From Actinoplanes sp. NBRC 103695 (GTDB lineage Bacteria; Actinomycetota; Actinomycetes; Mycobacteriales; Micromonosporaceae): a stretch of 55,343 nt of DNA. The position numbers and the translations under genes were made by a program. The notes beneath the pieces are model-generated. The model saw only the letters and a list, made by a program, of their open reading frames with translations. It ran no database searches and was not told the origin of the DNA. Shown piece by piece: positions 26,935 to 35,913 of the stretch (the first letter of the stretch is position 1; each line of letters begins with the position of its first letter). The stretch is taken from assembly GCF_030269485.1 (NCBI RefSeq), contig NZ_BSTL01000044.1:1-55343 (forward strand), written 5' to 3'.

Positions 26935-27692
26935 TGAATGACCCGCTTCTCAGCGGGGATGACCTCGGCCCGGGCGGTTCGCCCGGGCCTTCGTCTTCCT
27001 CGCTCTTCGGTGACCGGTTCGAGCTTGCTGTGGCGTACGCCGAGCTGCTCGTCACGGACGGCGTGACACGTGGTCTGATCGGCCCGCGTGAGGCTCCGCG
27101 CATCTGGGAACGCCACCTGGACAACTGTGCCGTCGTGTCCGAAAAGATAGATATCGGCGCTTCGGTGGTTGACGTGGGCTCTGGTGCCGGTTTGCCCGGT
27201 ATCGTGCTGGCAGTGGCTCGGCCGGACCTGCGCATCACTCTGGTCGAGCCGCTGGCACGACGAACCGCGTTCCTGGACGAAGCAGTGGACCACTTGGGCC
27301 TGTCCTCGACCGTCACGGTTGTTCGTGGACGGGCGGAGGAGGTCCGCCTGGAGCCGGCCGACGTGGTCACCGCGCGGGCCGTGGCGCCCCTCGACCGGCT
27401 CGCCGGTTGGTGCCTGCCGCTGGCCGCGGTGGGTGGCCGGGTGCTGGCGCTGAAGGGGTCGTCGGCCGCCGACGAGGTGGCCGAGCACGCCGACGCGGTG
27501 CGTGGCCTCGGCGGTTCCGAGCCGGTGGTCCTGCAGTGCGGGGTGGGTGTGATCGAGCCGCCGACAACGGTGGTGGAGATCGTCCGCGAGCGGGTCGTGG
27601 TGCCGTCTCGGTCCCCGGCGTCGCCGGGGGCGAAGGGGCGCGCGTCCGGCGATGGACGTGGCTCCGGGCGAAGGAGAACGCGAAGGGGTTAA
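26934..27692 (+). CDS. rsmG: 16S rRNA (guanine-527-N7) methyltransferase
   Basis: A 252-residue SAM-dependent methyltransferase (GidB/RsmG). The SAM-binding loop is VVDVGSGAGLPGIVLA, with the acidic end VEPLARRTAFLDEAVD. TARAVAPLDRLAGWCLPL and GGRVLALKGSSAADE are conserved. Loss of RsmG gives low-level streptomycin resistance in related bacteria. Start ATG overlaps the jag stop. A 10-bp stem followed by a pyrimidine-rich stretch lies inside its first 20 codons. The last 30 residues are Arg/Gly-rich and variable. The stop is 5 bp before the parA start. Confidence 0.95.
   Translation: MNDPLLSGDDLGPGGSPGPSSSSLFGDRFELAVAYAELLVTDGVTRGLIGPREAPRIWERHLDNCAVVSEKIDIGASVVDVGSGAGLPGIVLAVARPDLRITLVEPLARRTAFLDEAVDHLGLSSTVTVVRGRAEEVRLEPADVVTARAVAPLDRLAGWCLPLAAVGGRVLALKGSSAADEVAEHADAVRGLGGSEPVVLQCGVGVIEPPTTVVEIVRERVVVPSRSPASPGAKGRASGDGRGSGRRRTRRG
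26967..26989 (+). terminator. terminator-like hairpin in the 5' part of rsmG
   Basis: GGCCCGGGCG-GTT-CGCCCGGGCC, a 10-bp perfect stem, is followed by TTCGTCTTCCTCG. It lies 33 bp after the jag stop and within the start of rsmG, so it could attenuate rsmG-parAB, or the true rsmG start may be further downstream. The tail is not a clean T-run. Confidence 0.4.
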
Positions 27693-27697
27693 CACGG

Positions 27698-30196
27698 ATG
27701 GGCGGCGGCAGACGCGACACACGCACGCGAGTGGGGCGGTCTCCGCGTCCGGGGCCGGCGCAGAATGCTTTGCCGGATAGCAAGATTGAGCCGGTGCCGA
27801 GTCGGGCACCTGGGCGGTCTCCTACCGCCGACCTGTCGTCTCGCGCTGCGGGTGGTTTACGGCGTCGTGCGGAGGATCGGTTCGAGTTGGCGGAGCTCTC
27901 CTCGGTTGGCGGTCAGCCGACCCTCGAATTGCCCGCTCCCGAACCAGACGAGCCGACCATGCCCGACTGCGCACCGATGCTGTCCTGTGCTGCGCCGTTC
28001 ACCGACTACGTTCCGTCCAGCGACGCGGCGTCCTCTGACCGGGTAGCGCCGTCCCTGGCTCCGCCGAGCACCGCGCATTTCCTGGGTGACTTGACGGTCG
28101 GCTCGGATCTCCGCAGCGACCCAACCCTCGGCCGACGGCCAGGAGCTCCTCGCCCGGGGCTGGCCTCGGTCGCCTCTGATTCTGTCCCCGCTGACCGTGA
28201 GCATCAGCAGGATCCGAGCCGGCCGGGTAATTCACCTCGATCGCGGCTCGAGGCCCGAGCCTTTTCGGACACCGGGTGGCCCGCCCGACGAGGACCGACT
28301 TTCGGTGCCGTGCTGGCTCTCGTACCCGGCTTCATGGTCTTTGAGACGGACGCCACACCGCGACTTGCGGTCCTCGCCGGCGGGGTCGCTCAGCGCGGCC
28401 GACCCGCGCCGCCCGACGGTGGCGGCGAGTTTTCCACAGGCTTCGATCTGGGTCTTGCTGGCAGCGTGGTCGTGGACTTAGCCTGGTCAACCTCGGCGCC
28501 AGCAGCGTCGACCCAAGCTCCCACATCGCATCACCCGGTCGATGCGTCGACGCCCATCGGCAGCGTTCCATCGATCGCTTTCTCGAATGCCACTCCAGTG
28601 ACGGATGTGGCTGACGGCGTGTCGCCCTATCAGGCGGACAGGCGTGGCAAGCGCCGCCCGACGGCCGTAGGCTGGCCGCGCGTCGATAGTGTGGACCGGT
28701 TGGCGGGCGCACCCGGTGCACCGCCTCTCGCCCCGCCTCTTGCGTCGCCCGACGATGCCGAGGTGGGCACTCGCGGTGCCGACCCATTCCAAGCAGGCAG
28801 GGACAAGACGGTGCATGAGTTCGGCAGTGGCCTCGACGGTTTCCCCTCGAGTCGACCCGGTGTTTCACGTGAAACCAACACATTCGCTGGTGTAGATAAC
28901 GCAACGTCGTCATCGCCGTACTCGGGGATCTCTCCTGGCTCGTCAGCGTCGGCGAGCATCGGCTTTGCGGCAGGCGAAACGGGCAATGGCGGGTCGGGCG
29001 CTCCTCAGCCGCATGTCGGCACCGGCTACGCGAGCGCCCAAGCCTCCGGCGGTCAGGTGTACGGAAGTCCGGTAGGACCGCAGCCGACGCCACCGAGTGA
29101 TGGTGCCGAGGGTCGCCGCGCGGGACAGCCGGTTGATTACGGATACGCGCCGGAGCCGCATGTGCCGGCTCAGGCCCCGCGGTCCGGCCTGTCGACCCCG
29201 GCGGTCGCCCCCGTCTCCGGATCCGCTCCGATGCAGGGAGCACCGACGGCAACATCTCCTACGGGTGACGGCAACCGTCATCCGGACGAGCATGTTTCAC
29301 GTGAAACGCCGGAGCGGGATGAGGACGATCCGCCGCTCGCCATGGAAGCGTTGCGTGCTGTGCAGATCCTCAACCCGAGCGGCGAAATCACGATGCCGCG
29401 TCCCGATCATCCGAGGGTCCTCTGCGTTGCGAACCAGAAGGGCGGCGTCGGCAAAACCACGACGACGGTGAACCTGGCTGTGGCGCTCGCGCTGCACGGC
29501 AACCGTGTGCTCGTGGTTGACCTCGACCCGCAGGGGAATGCGTCCACCGGCCTCAACGTCCCGCATCACGCGGGCGTACCCGATGTCTATGACTGTTTGA
29601 TCGACAACGTGCCGCTCAGCGAGGTGGCTCAGGCGGTTGAGGGAATCCCGAACCTGTTCTGTGTGCCGGCGACCATCGACCTGGCCGGCGCCGAGATCGA
29701 GCTGGTCTCGGTGGTGGCTCGCGAGTCCCGCCTCGCTCGCGCGATCTCCGCACATCCCGAGAAGTTCGACTACGTCTTCATCGATTGCCCGCCGTCCCTC
29801 GGCCTGCTGACCGTGAACGCGCTGTGCGCCGCGCAGGAGGTCCTGATCCCGATCCAGTGCGAGTACTACGCGCTGGAAGGCCTCAACCAGTTGATCAATA
29901 ACATCAACCTGGTGCGCCAACACCTGAACCCGACGCTGGACGTTTCGACGATCCTGCTGACGATGTACGACCGCCGCACGCGCCTGGCCGACGCCGTCGA
30001 GCAGGACGTCCGGAATCACTTCGGTGAAAAGGTTCTGCATGCGGTGATCCCTCGCAACGTCCGTGTGTCGGAGGCGCCGAGCTACGGCCAGTCCGTGATG
30101 ACCTACGACCCGGGCTCGCGTGGTGCCACCAGCTACTTCGAGGCCGCCCTGGAGATCGCGATGCGTGGGGTCAGTGACAACGGAGGCACCGCATGA
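27698..30196 (+). CDS. parA: chromosome partitioning ATPase ParA with long N-terminal extension
   Basis: The ParA/Soj core occupies about the last 284 residues. It has the deviant Walker A KGGVGKTTTTVNLAVALALH, DLDPQGNASTGLN, the Walker B YVFIDCPPSLGLLTVNAL and the C-terminal PSYGQSVMTYDPGSRGATSY. It binds DNA with ATP and moves ParB-parS complexes. The frame stays open for 548 residues upstream of Met at 29342. The ATG at 27698 follows GAAGGGG with 9-bp spacing, 5 bp after rsmG, so I give the full frame as the CDS. The extension is Pro/Ala/Ser/Asp-rich and disordered. Its last about 110 residues (GSGAPQPHVGTGYASAQASG onward) resemble known ParA leaders, and the first about 370 are doubtful. 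Other possible starts are GTG 28811, ATG 29231 and ATG 29342. Two parS sites lie in frame, each reading VSRET. Confidence 0.7.
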   Translation: MGGGRRDTRTRVGRSPRPGPAQNALPDSKIEPVPSRAPGRSPTADLSSRAAGGLRRRAEDRFELAELSSVGGQPTLELPAPEPDEPTMPDCAPMLSCAAPFTDYVPSSDAASSDRVAPSLAPPSTAHFLGDLTVGSDLRSDPTLGRRPGAPRPGLASVASDSVPADREHQQDPSRPGNSPRSRLEARAFSDTGWPARRGPTFGAVLALVPGFMVFETDATPRLAVLAGGVAQRGRPAPPDGGGEFSTGFDLGLAGSVVVDLAWSTSAPAASTQAPTSHHPVDASTPIGSVPSIAFSNATPVTDVADGVSPYQADRRGKRRPTAVGWPRVDSVDRLAGAPGAPPLAPPLASPDDAEVGTRGADPFQAGRDKTVHEFGSGLDGFPSSRPGVSRETNTFAGVDNATSSSPYSGISPGSSASASIGFAAGETGNGGSGAPQPHVGTGYASAQASGGQVYGSPVGPQPTPPSDGAEGRRAGQPVDYGYAPEPHVPAQAPRSGLSTPAVAPVSGSAPMQGAPTATSPTGDGNRHPDEHVSRETPERDEDDPPLAMEALRAVQILNPSGEITMPRPDHPRVLCVANQKGGVGKTTTTVNLAVALALHGNRVLVVDLDPQGNASTGLNVPHHAGVPDVYDCLIDNVPLSEVAQAVEGIPNLFCVPATIDLAGAEIELVSVVARESRLARAISAHPEKFDYVFIDCPPSLGLLTVNALCAAQEVLIPIQCEYYALEGLNQLINNINLVRQHLNPTLDVSTILLTMYDRRTRLADAVEQDVRNHFGEKVLHAVIPRNVRVSEAPSYGQSVMTYDPGSRGATSYFEAALEIAMRGVSDNGGTA
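28861..28876. other. parS: parS site 1 (inside the parA frame)
   Basis: TGTTTCACGTGAAACC, with an intact 14-bp palindromic core. In the parA frame it encodes VSRET. Confidence 0.92.
29293..29308. other. parS: parS site 2 (inside parA, near the core start)
   Basis: TGTTTCACGTGAAACG, core intact. In frame it encodes VSRET, about 17 residues before the conserved ParA core; I recall the same placement in other actinomycete parA genes. Confidence 0.94.
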
Positions 30197-31227
30197 AGAA
30201 CCGTCCACGGGGAGGCCTCGGCCGGGGACTGGGCGCTCTGATCCCAACCGCGCCGGCGGCAGCCGTCGCGACCGAAGAGGCCGCCCCTCCTCCCCCGGCG
30301 CAGCCTTCCGCGCCGACCCAGTTCACGGCACCGGCACCACCGGAAGAGCCCACACCCGAGCCGCCGGCGAGTGACCCGTCCAGCGACTTGGCGCCGGTTC
30401 CCGGTGCCCGCTTCGCCGAGCTGCCGGTCACCGCGATCCAACCGAACTCGAAGCAGCCCCGCCACGTCTTCGACGAGGAGGCGCTGGAGGAACTGAAGAT
30501 CTCCATCCAGGAGGTCGGGTTCCTGCAGCCAATCGTCGTCCGCGACGCCGGCGACGGTAAGTACGAGCTGGTCATGGGTGAGCGCCGGTGGCGCGCCGCC
30601 CAGGCGGTCGGCAGGGAGACCATTCCGGCCATCGTCCGCGACACTCGCGACGACGCGATGCTCCGGGACGCGCTGCTGGAGAACATTCACCGCGCCAACC
30701 TGAACCCGCTGGAAGAGGCGGCCGCCTACCAACAGCTGCTCGACGAGTTCGGCGCCACCCACGAAGAGCTGGCGAAGCGCATCGGCCGCAGCCGCCCCCA
30801 GATCTCCAACACGATCAGGCTCCTGAACCTGCCGGCCCCGGTCCAGCGCCGCGTCGCGGCCGGCGTGCTGTCGGCCGGCCACGCCCGCGCGCTGCTGAGC
30901 CTGGACGACACCGAGGCGCAGGAGCAGCTGGCTCTGCGCATCGTTGCCGAGGGGCTGTCGGTCCGTGCCACCGAGGAACTTGTTTCGCTGGCGATTGCCG
31001 ACGGCCCGGCCAAGAAGGCGACACCGGCACGTCGCCCGAAGGTTCACGCGCCCGCTCTCAACGACCTGGCCGACCGCCTGTCCGACCGCTTCGACACACG
31101 AGTGAAGGTCGACATAGGACGGAACAAGGGCAAGATCACGATCGAGTTCGCGACCGTGGACGATCTGGAGCGCATCGTCGGCATGATCGGCGTAGAAGAA
31201 GAGGGCGCGGCCGAAACGCCGGAGTGA
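30193..31227 (+). CDS. parB: chromosome partitioning protein ParB
   Basis: A 344-residue centromere-binding CTPase. The N-terminus (RGGLGRGLGALIPT) is the ParA-stimulating motif, followed by a Pro/Ala-rich linker to about residue 72. The CTPase motifs GERRWR (129-134) and ENIHRANLNP (163-172) and the HTH around 187-210 (ELAKRIGRSRPQISNTIRLL) bind parS. The C-terminal dimerisation domain ends KGKITIEFATVDDLERIVGM. The ATG overlaps the parA stop (ATGA), and a hairpin terminator follows. Confidence 0.97.
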   Translation: MKNRPRGGLGRGLGALIPTAPAAAVATEEAAPPPPAQPSAPTQFTAPAPPEEPTPEPPASDPSSDLAPVPGARFAELPVTAIQPNSKQPRHVFDEEALEELKISIQEVGFLQPIVVRDAGDGKYELVMGERRWRAAQAVGRETIPAIVRDTRDDAMLRDALLENIHRANLNPLEEAAAYQQLLDEFGATHEELAKRIGRSRPQISNTIRLLNLPAPVQRRVAAGVLSAGHARALLSLDDTEAQEQLALRIVAEGLSVRATEELVSLAIADGPAKKATPARRPKVHAPALNDLADRLSDRFDTRVKVDIGRNKGKITIEFATVDDLERIVGMIGVEEEGAAETPE

Positions 31228-31266
31228 AGCGCACGTCCGCGGTGCCTATTCGCCGTGGTCGACCCC

Positions 31267-31302
31267 AAGGCACGTGAGCCAGCCGGATCACGTGCCTTCT
31301 TC
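31267..31302 (+). terminator. terminator after parB
   Basis: An 11-bp perfect stem AAGGCACGTGA/TCACGTGCCTT with a 10-nt loop and a CTTC tail, 40 bp after parB. The weak T-tail is usual for actinomycete terminators. Confidence 0.7.
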
Positions 31303-32336
31303 ATGTCCGGAGTCGTGTTTGTTCAATGTAGACACACATGCTCTGACCAGCACATTCATACCCGCAAAGATTTACACTTCAACAACTTCTGTCAACGCGA
31401 TCCTCCTGAGATTCTTGGTCCCTGGCGAACTACCCGGATGTCATTTCAAAACCCAAGATCAAGCCGCTTGGCCCCTTGGGTGCCTCTTACCGATGTGGAT
31501 CAGGCGCGAGACGCGCTTCAGGCAGAAGTGTGGTGCCTCGAAGCGACGATTGAGCCGTTCCATCGTTGCCGACCCTTGCTCGGGCACCCAGCCGATGACG
31601 GCTGTTCGCGGCCTTGGATACGGCTAGCGCATCGCGATTGGTCAGCAGCGCTATCCGGTTAGCTCGCGTTCTGTTCCAGACGTGGGGTGACAGTCGTGTG
31701 CTCCCGATGTATCGAACGCGAGCCAGGGTCATGATCACTTCTTCGCCGCCAGCGCGCACTGCTTTGAGGATCGGCCCTGCCTTGCGTGCCCTCGGTCATT
31801 TGACGCTGGGCGGTCAGCGGCACCTTGGTATTGCCGGGGTGCTTGCGCTCAGGCCCAGACCGAACGCTGCGACGAGCTGGTCACCTTGCTTGGCCCGCGG
31901 GCTCGATCGGCCTCAAACTCGGGGCGGACAACTCCGGCAGGTTTGGTGAAGGTGACCCGACCGTAGGGCGCAACGGATCATGTTGTTCTTTGCTGCGGAG
32001 CTGCCCAGCCTTACCGTCCGCCGCGGGACCAAGCGCTTTTGGCCCGACGGTGTCTACCTCGCGCCGAGGGTTCTTACCGCCCGATGGACCGGCCGGAGGC
32101 GTGTGACCGCAAGCTTGGAATCTCAGCCCTCTCGTCTCTACGCCAGGATCGGAGCTTCCTGAGTTTTTCGAGGCCGAGCAGGGTGCTCAAGTCGGCCGGA
32201 TCTGGTGACGACTGAGTCGCAACGGTGTTGAACTCTGCAGTCGAAATGAGCAAGCTGACGGCTACCGGTTCGCTCGTGGCTAGCGAGGCGGTCCACCTGA
32301 TCGGTGCCACCCTGACGGCGGCTCTGCCGGCTTCCG

Positions 32337-32352
32337 TGTTTCACGTGAAACC
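32337..32352. other. parS: parS site 3
   Basis: TGTTTCACGTGAAACC, perfect 14-bp core. Confidence 0.92.
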
Positions 32353-32577
32353 ACGGCCTTCGGTTCTGGTCCGAGCGGCTCGGGTCTGGCCGAAGCTGGG
32401 AACTAGAGGCACAAGAACCCTTGCTTACCAACGGGGACTTTCGAACCGCCTCGGCCCCTTCGCCTCGTCCGTGGATCTCGCCGGTGGATGCCGGCAGCAG
32501 TCGCTGGTACCCGGCGATACGTTGCCAGCTCTCTGGGGTCAACCGGGCCGGGACGGCGAATTTGGACGGCGCTGGCC

Positions 32578-32593
32578 TGTCTCACGTGAAACT
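32578..32593. other. parS: parS site 4 (one mismatch)
   Basis: TGTCTCACGTGAAACT; one base differs from the core palindrome (GTCTCACGTGAAAC). Confidence 0.75.
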
Positions 32594-32836
32594 TCGCTGT
32601 CCCGCCAGGCACCCATGACAGGTCCGCGATTGCGTTCATCTTGAGTGACGGGCTGGTGGAACGCCTTACCTCTTCAGGCTGAAGAACCGTTCGACCGACG
32701 AGACTGACGTCAGCGGAGGCAAGACGACCCTCGTGGCCGAGGGGCCTGGTGCTGACGAAAGGTAGAAACAACGTTCGCGCCATCGCGGGCCAGCGGAGGC
32801 GGCCCGAAGCCGCTTGCCCCTGTTTGGCGGCCGTTG

Positions 32837-32852
32837 CGTTTCACGTGAAACG
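32837..32852. other. parS: parS site 5
   Basis: CGTTTCACGTGAAACG, perfect 16-bp palindrome. Confidence 0.92.
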
Positions 32853-32898
32853 CACCCAGGCCGAAGACTCCGATGGTCGACTAAGGCGAACGCCGAGT

Positions 32899-33028
32899 CG
32901 ACCTCGTCCTGGCGGGTGGTGGCTCGACCTCGTCCTGGCGGGTGGTGGCTCGACCTCGTCCTGGCGGGTGGTGGCTCGACCTCGTCCTGGCGGGTGGTGG
33001 CTCGACCTCGTCCTGGCGGGTGGTGGCT
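32899..33028. repeat. 26-bp tandem repeat array next to parS
   Basis: Five contiguous copies of a 26-bp unit (CGACCTCGTCCTGGCGGGTG + GTGGCT), starting at 32899, 32925, 32951, 32977 and 33003 and nearly identical. The array ends 2 bp before parS site 6. No spacers, so it is not a CRISPR. Confidence 0.95.
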
Positions 33029-33030
33029 GG

Positions 33031-33046
33031 TGTTTCACGTGAAACG
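33031..33046. other. parS: parS site 6
   Basis: TGTTTCACGTGAAACG, perfect core, directly after the 26-bp repeat array. Confidence 0.93.
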
Positions 33047-34731
33047 TGTGCCAGGGCGGGTTGTGCTTCATCCGTGCGACTCGCTGCGGTCGGCTCATTG
33101 CCTGAGGACCGTGGCGAGGAGGCCGGCCGGGGCGCCATCCCTACATCGGTCATTCGAGCGCCTCGTCGGAGCGAGCGCCGACTAGCCTCGGCGGTCTGGG
33201 TGCCGTGACCGCAGCTGGGCTACCGATGGTGTGCGCCAGCTGTGACCCATGAGGTTTCATGGTCCTCCGCCATCCGACTGTGGTCTCCCCTGCAGCCGCC
33301 CGGAGCGGCAGACGATCCGCGACGTCTTGGAGCCTGTGCGGGCGGTGCTGAACGGTACTGGGCGGCCAGGCCTTGGCGGCCGATTGGTGCAGCCGAGCAG
33401 CAAGCGCGCTGCGGCCGTCCAAGTGGTTCGGGATATCTCGATCGGCGACTCTGTCCAGCGGACTGGTCGAGAATTCGGGTGGGCGGGGCAATCGAGGGGC
33501 GAGTGGCCCTCTGGCGCGAGAAGCAGCCAGCCGGCGTCCGGTGGCGACGTCATCGGCCCTCCGGGTCAGGCGGGCGCCACGTAAGCCAGCGACGACGTCG
33601 AGGGCGGAGACGGTGACCTCAAGCCGGCCCAGTGTGAGGCCTGGCGCGAAAGGACTGGGGCAAGAAGGCCCGCGGCGAGTCCAGCGGTCGACGGCCGGTT
33701 AATGGGCGGCCCCTTGGCGAGCCGATCGGCCGTTGGACGGCGGCGCGGCATAGGCGCCCTGCCGCGGTGATGAGCTTGGGGTGGACAGCCGGGGGCGTTT
33801 CCGAGGGCGGCGGACCGGGGTGTGTCCGGCCCGAGTGCAGTGATCCGAAGGCGACGGCCCTGAAGGCGATTACCCAAGCACCACGGCCACTAGATAGCGG
33901 GTCCTCTGTGCGACGATCCCCGCGTTGGCGGCGCAGGTCCTGACGCGACTCCTCAACCTGACTCGTGACGTTGAGAGAGACGGCCAAGGGATGTATCGGT
34001 TGCGCGATGACTAAGGGGGGCAACGCGCCCTTGGGGCACCAGAGAAGGCGAAGGGGGAGCCGCAGCAATAGTCCGGCCGCAGGCGATGTCACGCCTAGCT
34101 CTGTATTGGCATGAGGAGCCGCGCACGAGCGAGATCGGGCAGCCCCGGCCGAGACGGTCTGGGACAACGCCGAGCGAACGTGCGGGGTTCCACAACTGGA
34201 CGGGACCGACTCTGGCGCTCGGCCGCGCGATTTTCCGAGAGCTCCCCCGTGCGCGATGCTGGGTTCCGGACCGCGGCTCCGAGAAGCACCTTGGTTGCCC
34301 GGCCGGCGTTCGTGACCCTGACGTCTGTCTGGTTCGAGAGGGCAAGGCGAGCGCTGGCCCGTCGGCGAAGTTGACTCCGCGACTAGTCGGAGACGACGTG
34401 GCCGGAAGGCTCGAGGTCGAGCGATAGGCGAGGCGTTGGTTGGAAGGTAGGCCGCTGGGCTGGGGCTGACCGGAGGGCTATCCAGTCTTGCCCGACGGCT
34501 GAGGGCGGTTACAGCGGCGTTGGTCGGCCGGGTCCGGGCGAAATCCAAGAGATCGAATAATAGGCAAGTATCGAAGTGGGGCCTCAACAGGCACGACGTG
34601 GCCGTCGCGCTGGGCAGGCTCGGCGACCGGCACCAGGCCGCTCGGACGGATCGATGGAGCTTGCCTAATGCATCGGGAAACGACGTTATCCACAGGCTGT
34701 GGGCAGTGCTGTTGAGAAGAGTGGCGGATCG

Positions 34732-34747
34732 CGTTTCACGTGAAACG
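34732..34747. other. parS: parS site 7
   Basis: CGTTTCACGTGAAACG, perfect 16-bp palindrome, 37 bp after a DnaA box. Confidence 0.93.
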
Positions 34748-34809
34748 AGGCAGGGTGCCGAGCGCTTGTACACGCGGGTATCCACAGGGTGCGCAAGCGT
34801 TCTACGTCG

Positions 34810-34825
34810 CGTTTCACGTGAAACG
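34810..34825. other. parS: parS site 8
   Basis: CGTTTCACGTGAAACG, perfect 16-bp palindrome, 78 bp from site 7 and 8 bp before two DnaA boxes. Confidence 0.93.
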
Positions 34826-34995
34826 GGGCTGCCTGTGGATAACTTTTGTGGATAACTTCTGGCGTGGTGCAGTGCCCACGGATAGTGATCGACTTCTACA
34901 TGGGGCGGCATCTGGAGGGCGGGTGCCTCGCTCGGGTGAAGCTCCGCGAAATTGACCCGGGACAGTGGGCTGTGACCTGCACTAGGGTCAGGTTC

Positions 34996-35913
34996 GTGCC
35001 CCAAAACCCCGCCCCTCTGCCGGACTTCACGCGCTGGCCGTCGTTCCCTTTCGAGGGCGACATGCGCATCAAGCAGATCGCCGCGCCCGTGGCGGTGGAG
35101 CCTCCGCGAAGTGGCGAGGATGCCTCCGAGTGTGTGGCCTGCAATACGCCGGATGACGCGTACATCTGGCACAGCGAACGCTGGCGTGTGCGAGCGATGG
35201 ACCGGCCCACCGGGCTGCCCATGGTCGTGATTCTCGAATGCCGCTCGCATCTCGACCTCGGCGATCTGCCGAACCTGCTGGCGGCCGAGCTGGGTGTCAT
35301 GACGGTCCGCCTGGAGCGCGCGATCCGGTCGCTCGACGGGGTGGCACGAGTGCACGTCAACCGGTGGGGCGACGGCTCGGCGCACCTGCACATGTGGTTC
35401 CTCGCGCGCCCCTACGGCCAACTGCAGCTGCGCGGCACGTTCCTGTCGCTCTGGGACGACATCCTCCCCTCGATTCCCGAGCAGCAGTGGCGGGAAAATC
35501 TGGCGCTCGTGGCCGCCTGGCTCGCCGAGTTCGGGGGCGAGGCGAACGCCGAACCGCCGCACATCCAGTGGGAGTCGCCCGCCTCTTTCAGCACTTCCCC
35601 GACTGCGGAGACGTCGGCGAGCGTGTCCGCCACCGCCTCCGTCTCCACCGCGAGCGGCGACAGCCCGTCGGTGTCCGGCCCAAGCGATTCGGCGGCGGCT
35701 GATTCTTCGAGTACGTCCGGAGCGATGTCCCGGGAATCAAACGCGGACAGCACGTCCGCCGTCGCGTCGGTGGAACCAGCGGCGGGCGCCGCATCCGGAC
35801 CGTCGTCGGACGTTGGCGGCGTGGACGCTTCCGGTGCGGCCGGCGACCGCAACACGTCGAGCGGCCCGACTGTGCCGCGGCAAGCTACGGGAGAAACGTC
35901 AAGCCGGGTCTAG
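34996..35913 (+). CDS. HIT-like protein with zinc-ribbon motif, parAB neighbour
   Basis: About 305 residues. After an N-terminal leader, CVACNTPDDAYIWHSERWRV gives a CxxC plus His/Trp motif, and then a HIT-type fold with VHVNRWGDGSAHLHMWFLAR. His130 and His132 match the first two His of the HIT triad H-x-H-x-H; the third is Trp134. PIP-like loops (QLQLRGTFLSLWDDILP) follow. The last about 100 residues are a Ser/Thr/Ala-rich tail (from SFSTSPTAETSASVSATAS). Similar proteins occur beside parAB in other actinomycetes with no role known to me. The frame is open back to 34846, but that overlaps DnaA boxes. I place the start at GTG 34996 (VPQNPAPLPDF), just before the conserved part. Confidence 0.7.
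   Translation: MPQNPAPLPDFTRWPSFPFEGDMRIKQIAAPVAVEPPRSGEDASECVACNTPDDAYIWHSERWRVRAMDRPTGLPMVVILECRSHLDLGDLPNLLAAELGVMTVRLERAIRSLDGVARVHVNRWGDGSAHLHMWFLARPYGQLQLRGTFLSLWDDILPSIPEQQWRENLALVAAWLAEFGGEANAEPPHIQWESPASFSTSPTAETSASVSATASVSTASGDSPSVSGPSDSAAADSSSTSGAMSRESNADSTSAVASVEPAAGAASGPSSDVGGVDASGAAGDRNTSSGPTVPRQATGETSSRV

Larger units (their letters stand above)
34686..34855. promoter_or_regulatory. secondary DnaA-box cluster
   Basis: TTATCCACA (34686-34694), TATCCACA (34779-34786), and TGTGGATAA twice (34834-34842 and 34847-34855, the reverse complement of TTATCCACA) lie within 170 bp, interleaved with parS sites 7 and 8. The cluster is about 13 kb from oriC. Confidence 0.7.
31303..34995. other. 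gene-poor centromere region
   Basis: Over about 3.7 kb I find no frame with core-like codon bias, a recognisable domain or a good ribosome site. Several long frames exist, but they overlap each other on both strands. The region holds six parS sites, the 26-bp tandem repeat array and a DnaA-box cluster. Base composition is less biased than in neighbouring genes. It may include decayed genes, but it looks kept as a ParB/DnaA landing region. Confidence 0.55.

Noticed and set aside
28332..29255. Minus-strand frame of 307 codons opposite the parA extension
   Set aside because: No domain or ribosome site; Arg/Pro-rich as expected from an antisense frame.
32899..33028. Possible CRISPR array (26-bp direct repeats)
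   Set aside because: Units are contiguous with no spacers and no cas genes; it is a simple tandem repeat.
33619..35562. Long minus-strand frame across the gene-poor region and the HIT gene
   Set aside because: Half of it is antisense to the HIT-like gene; no domain, no ribosome site.
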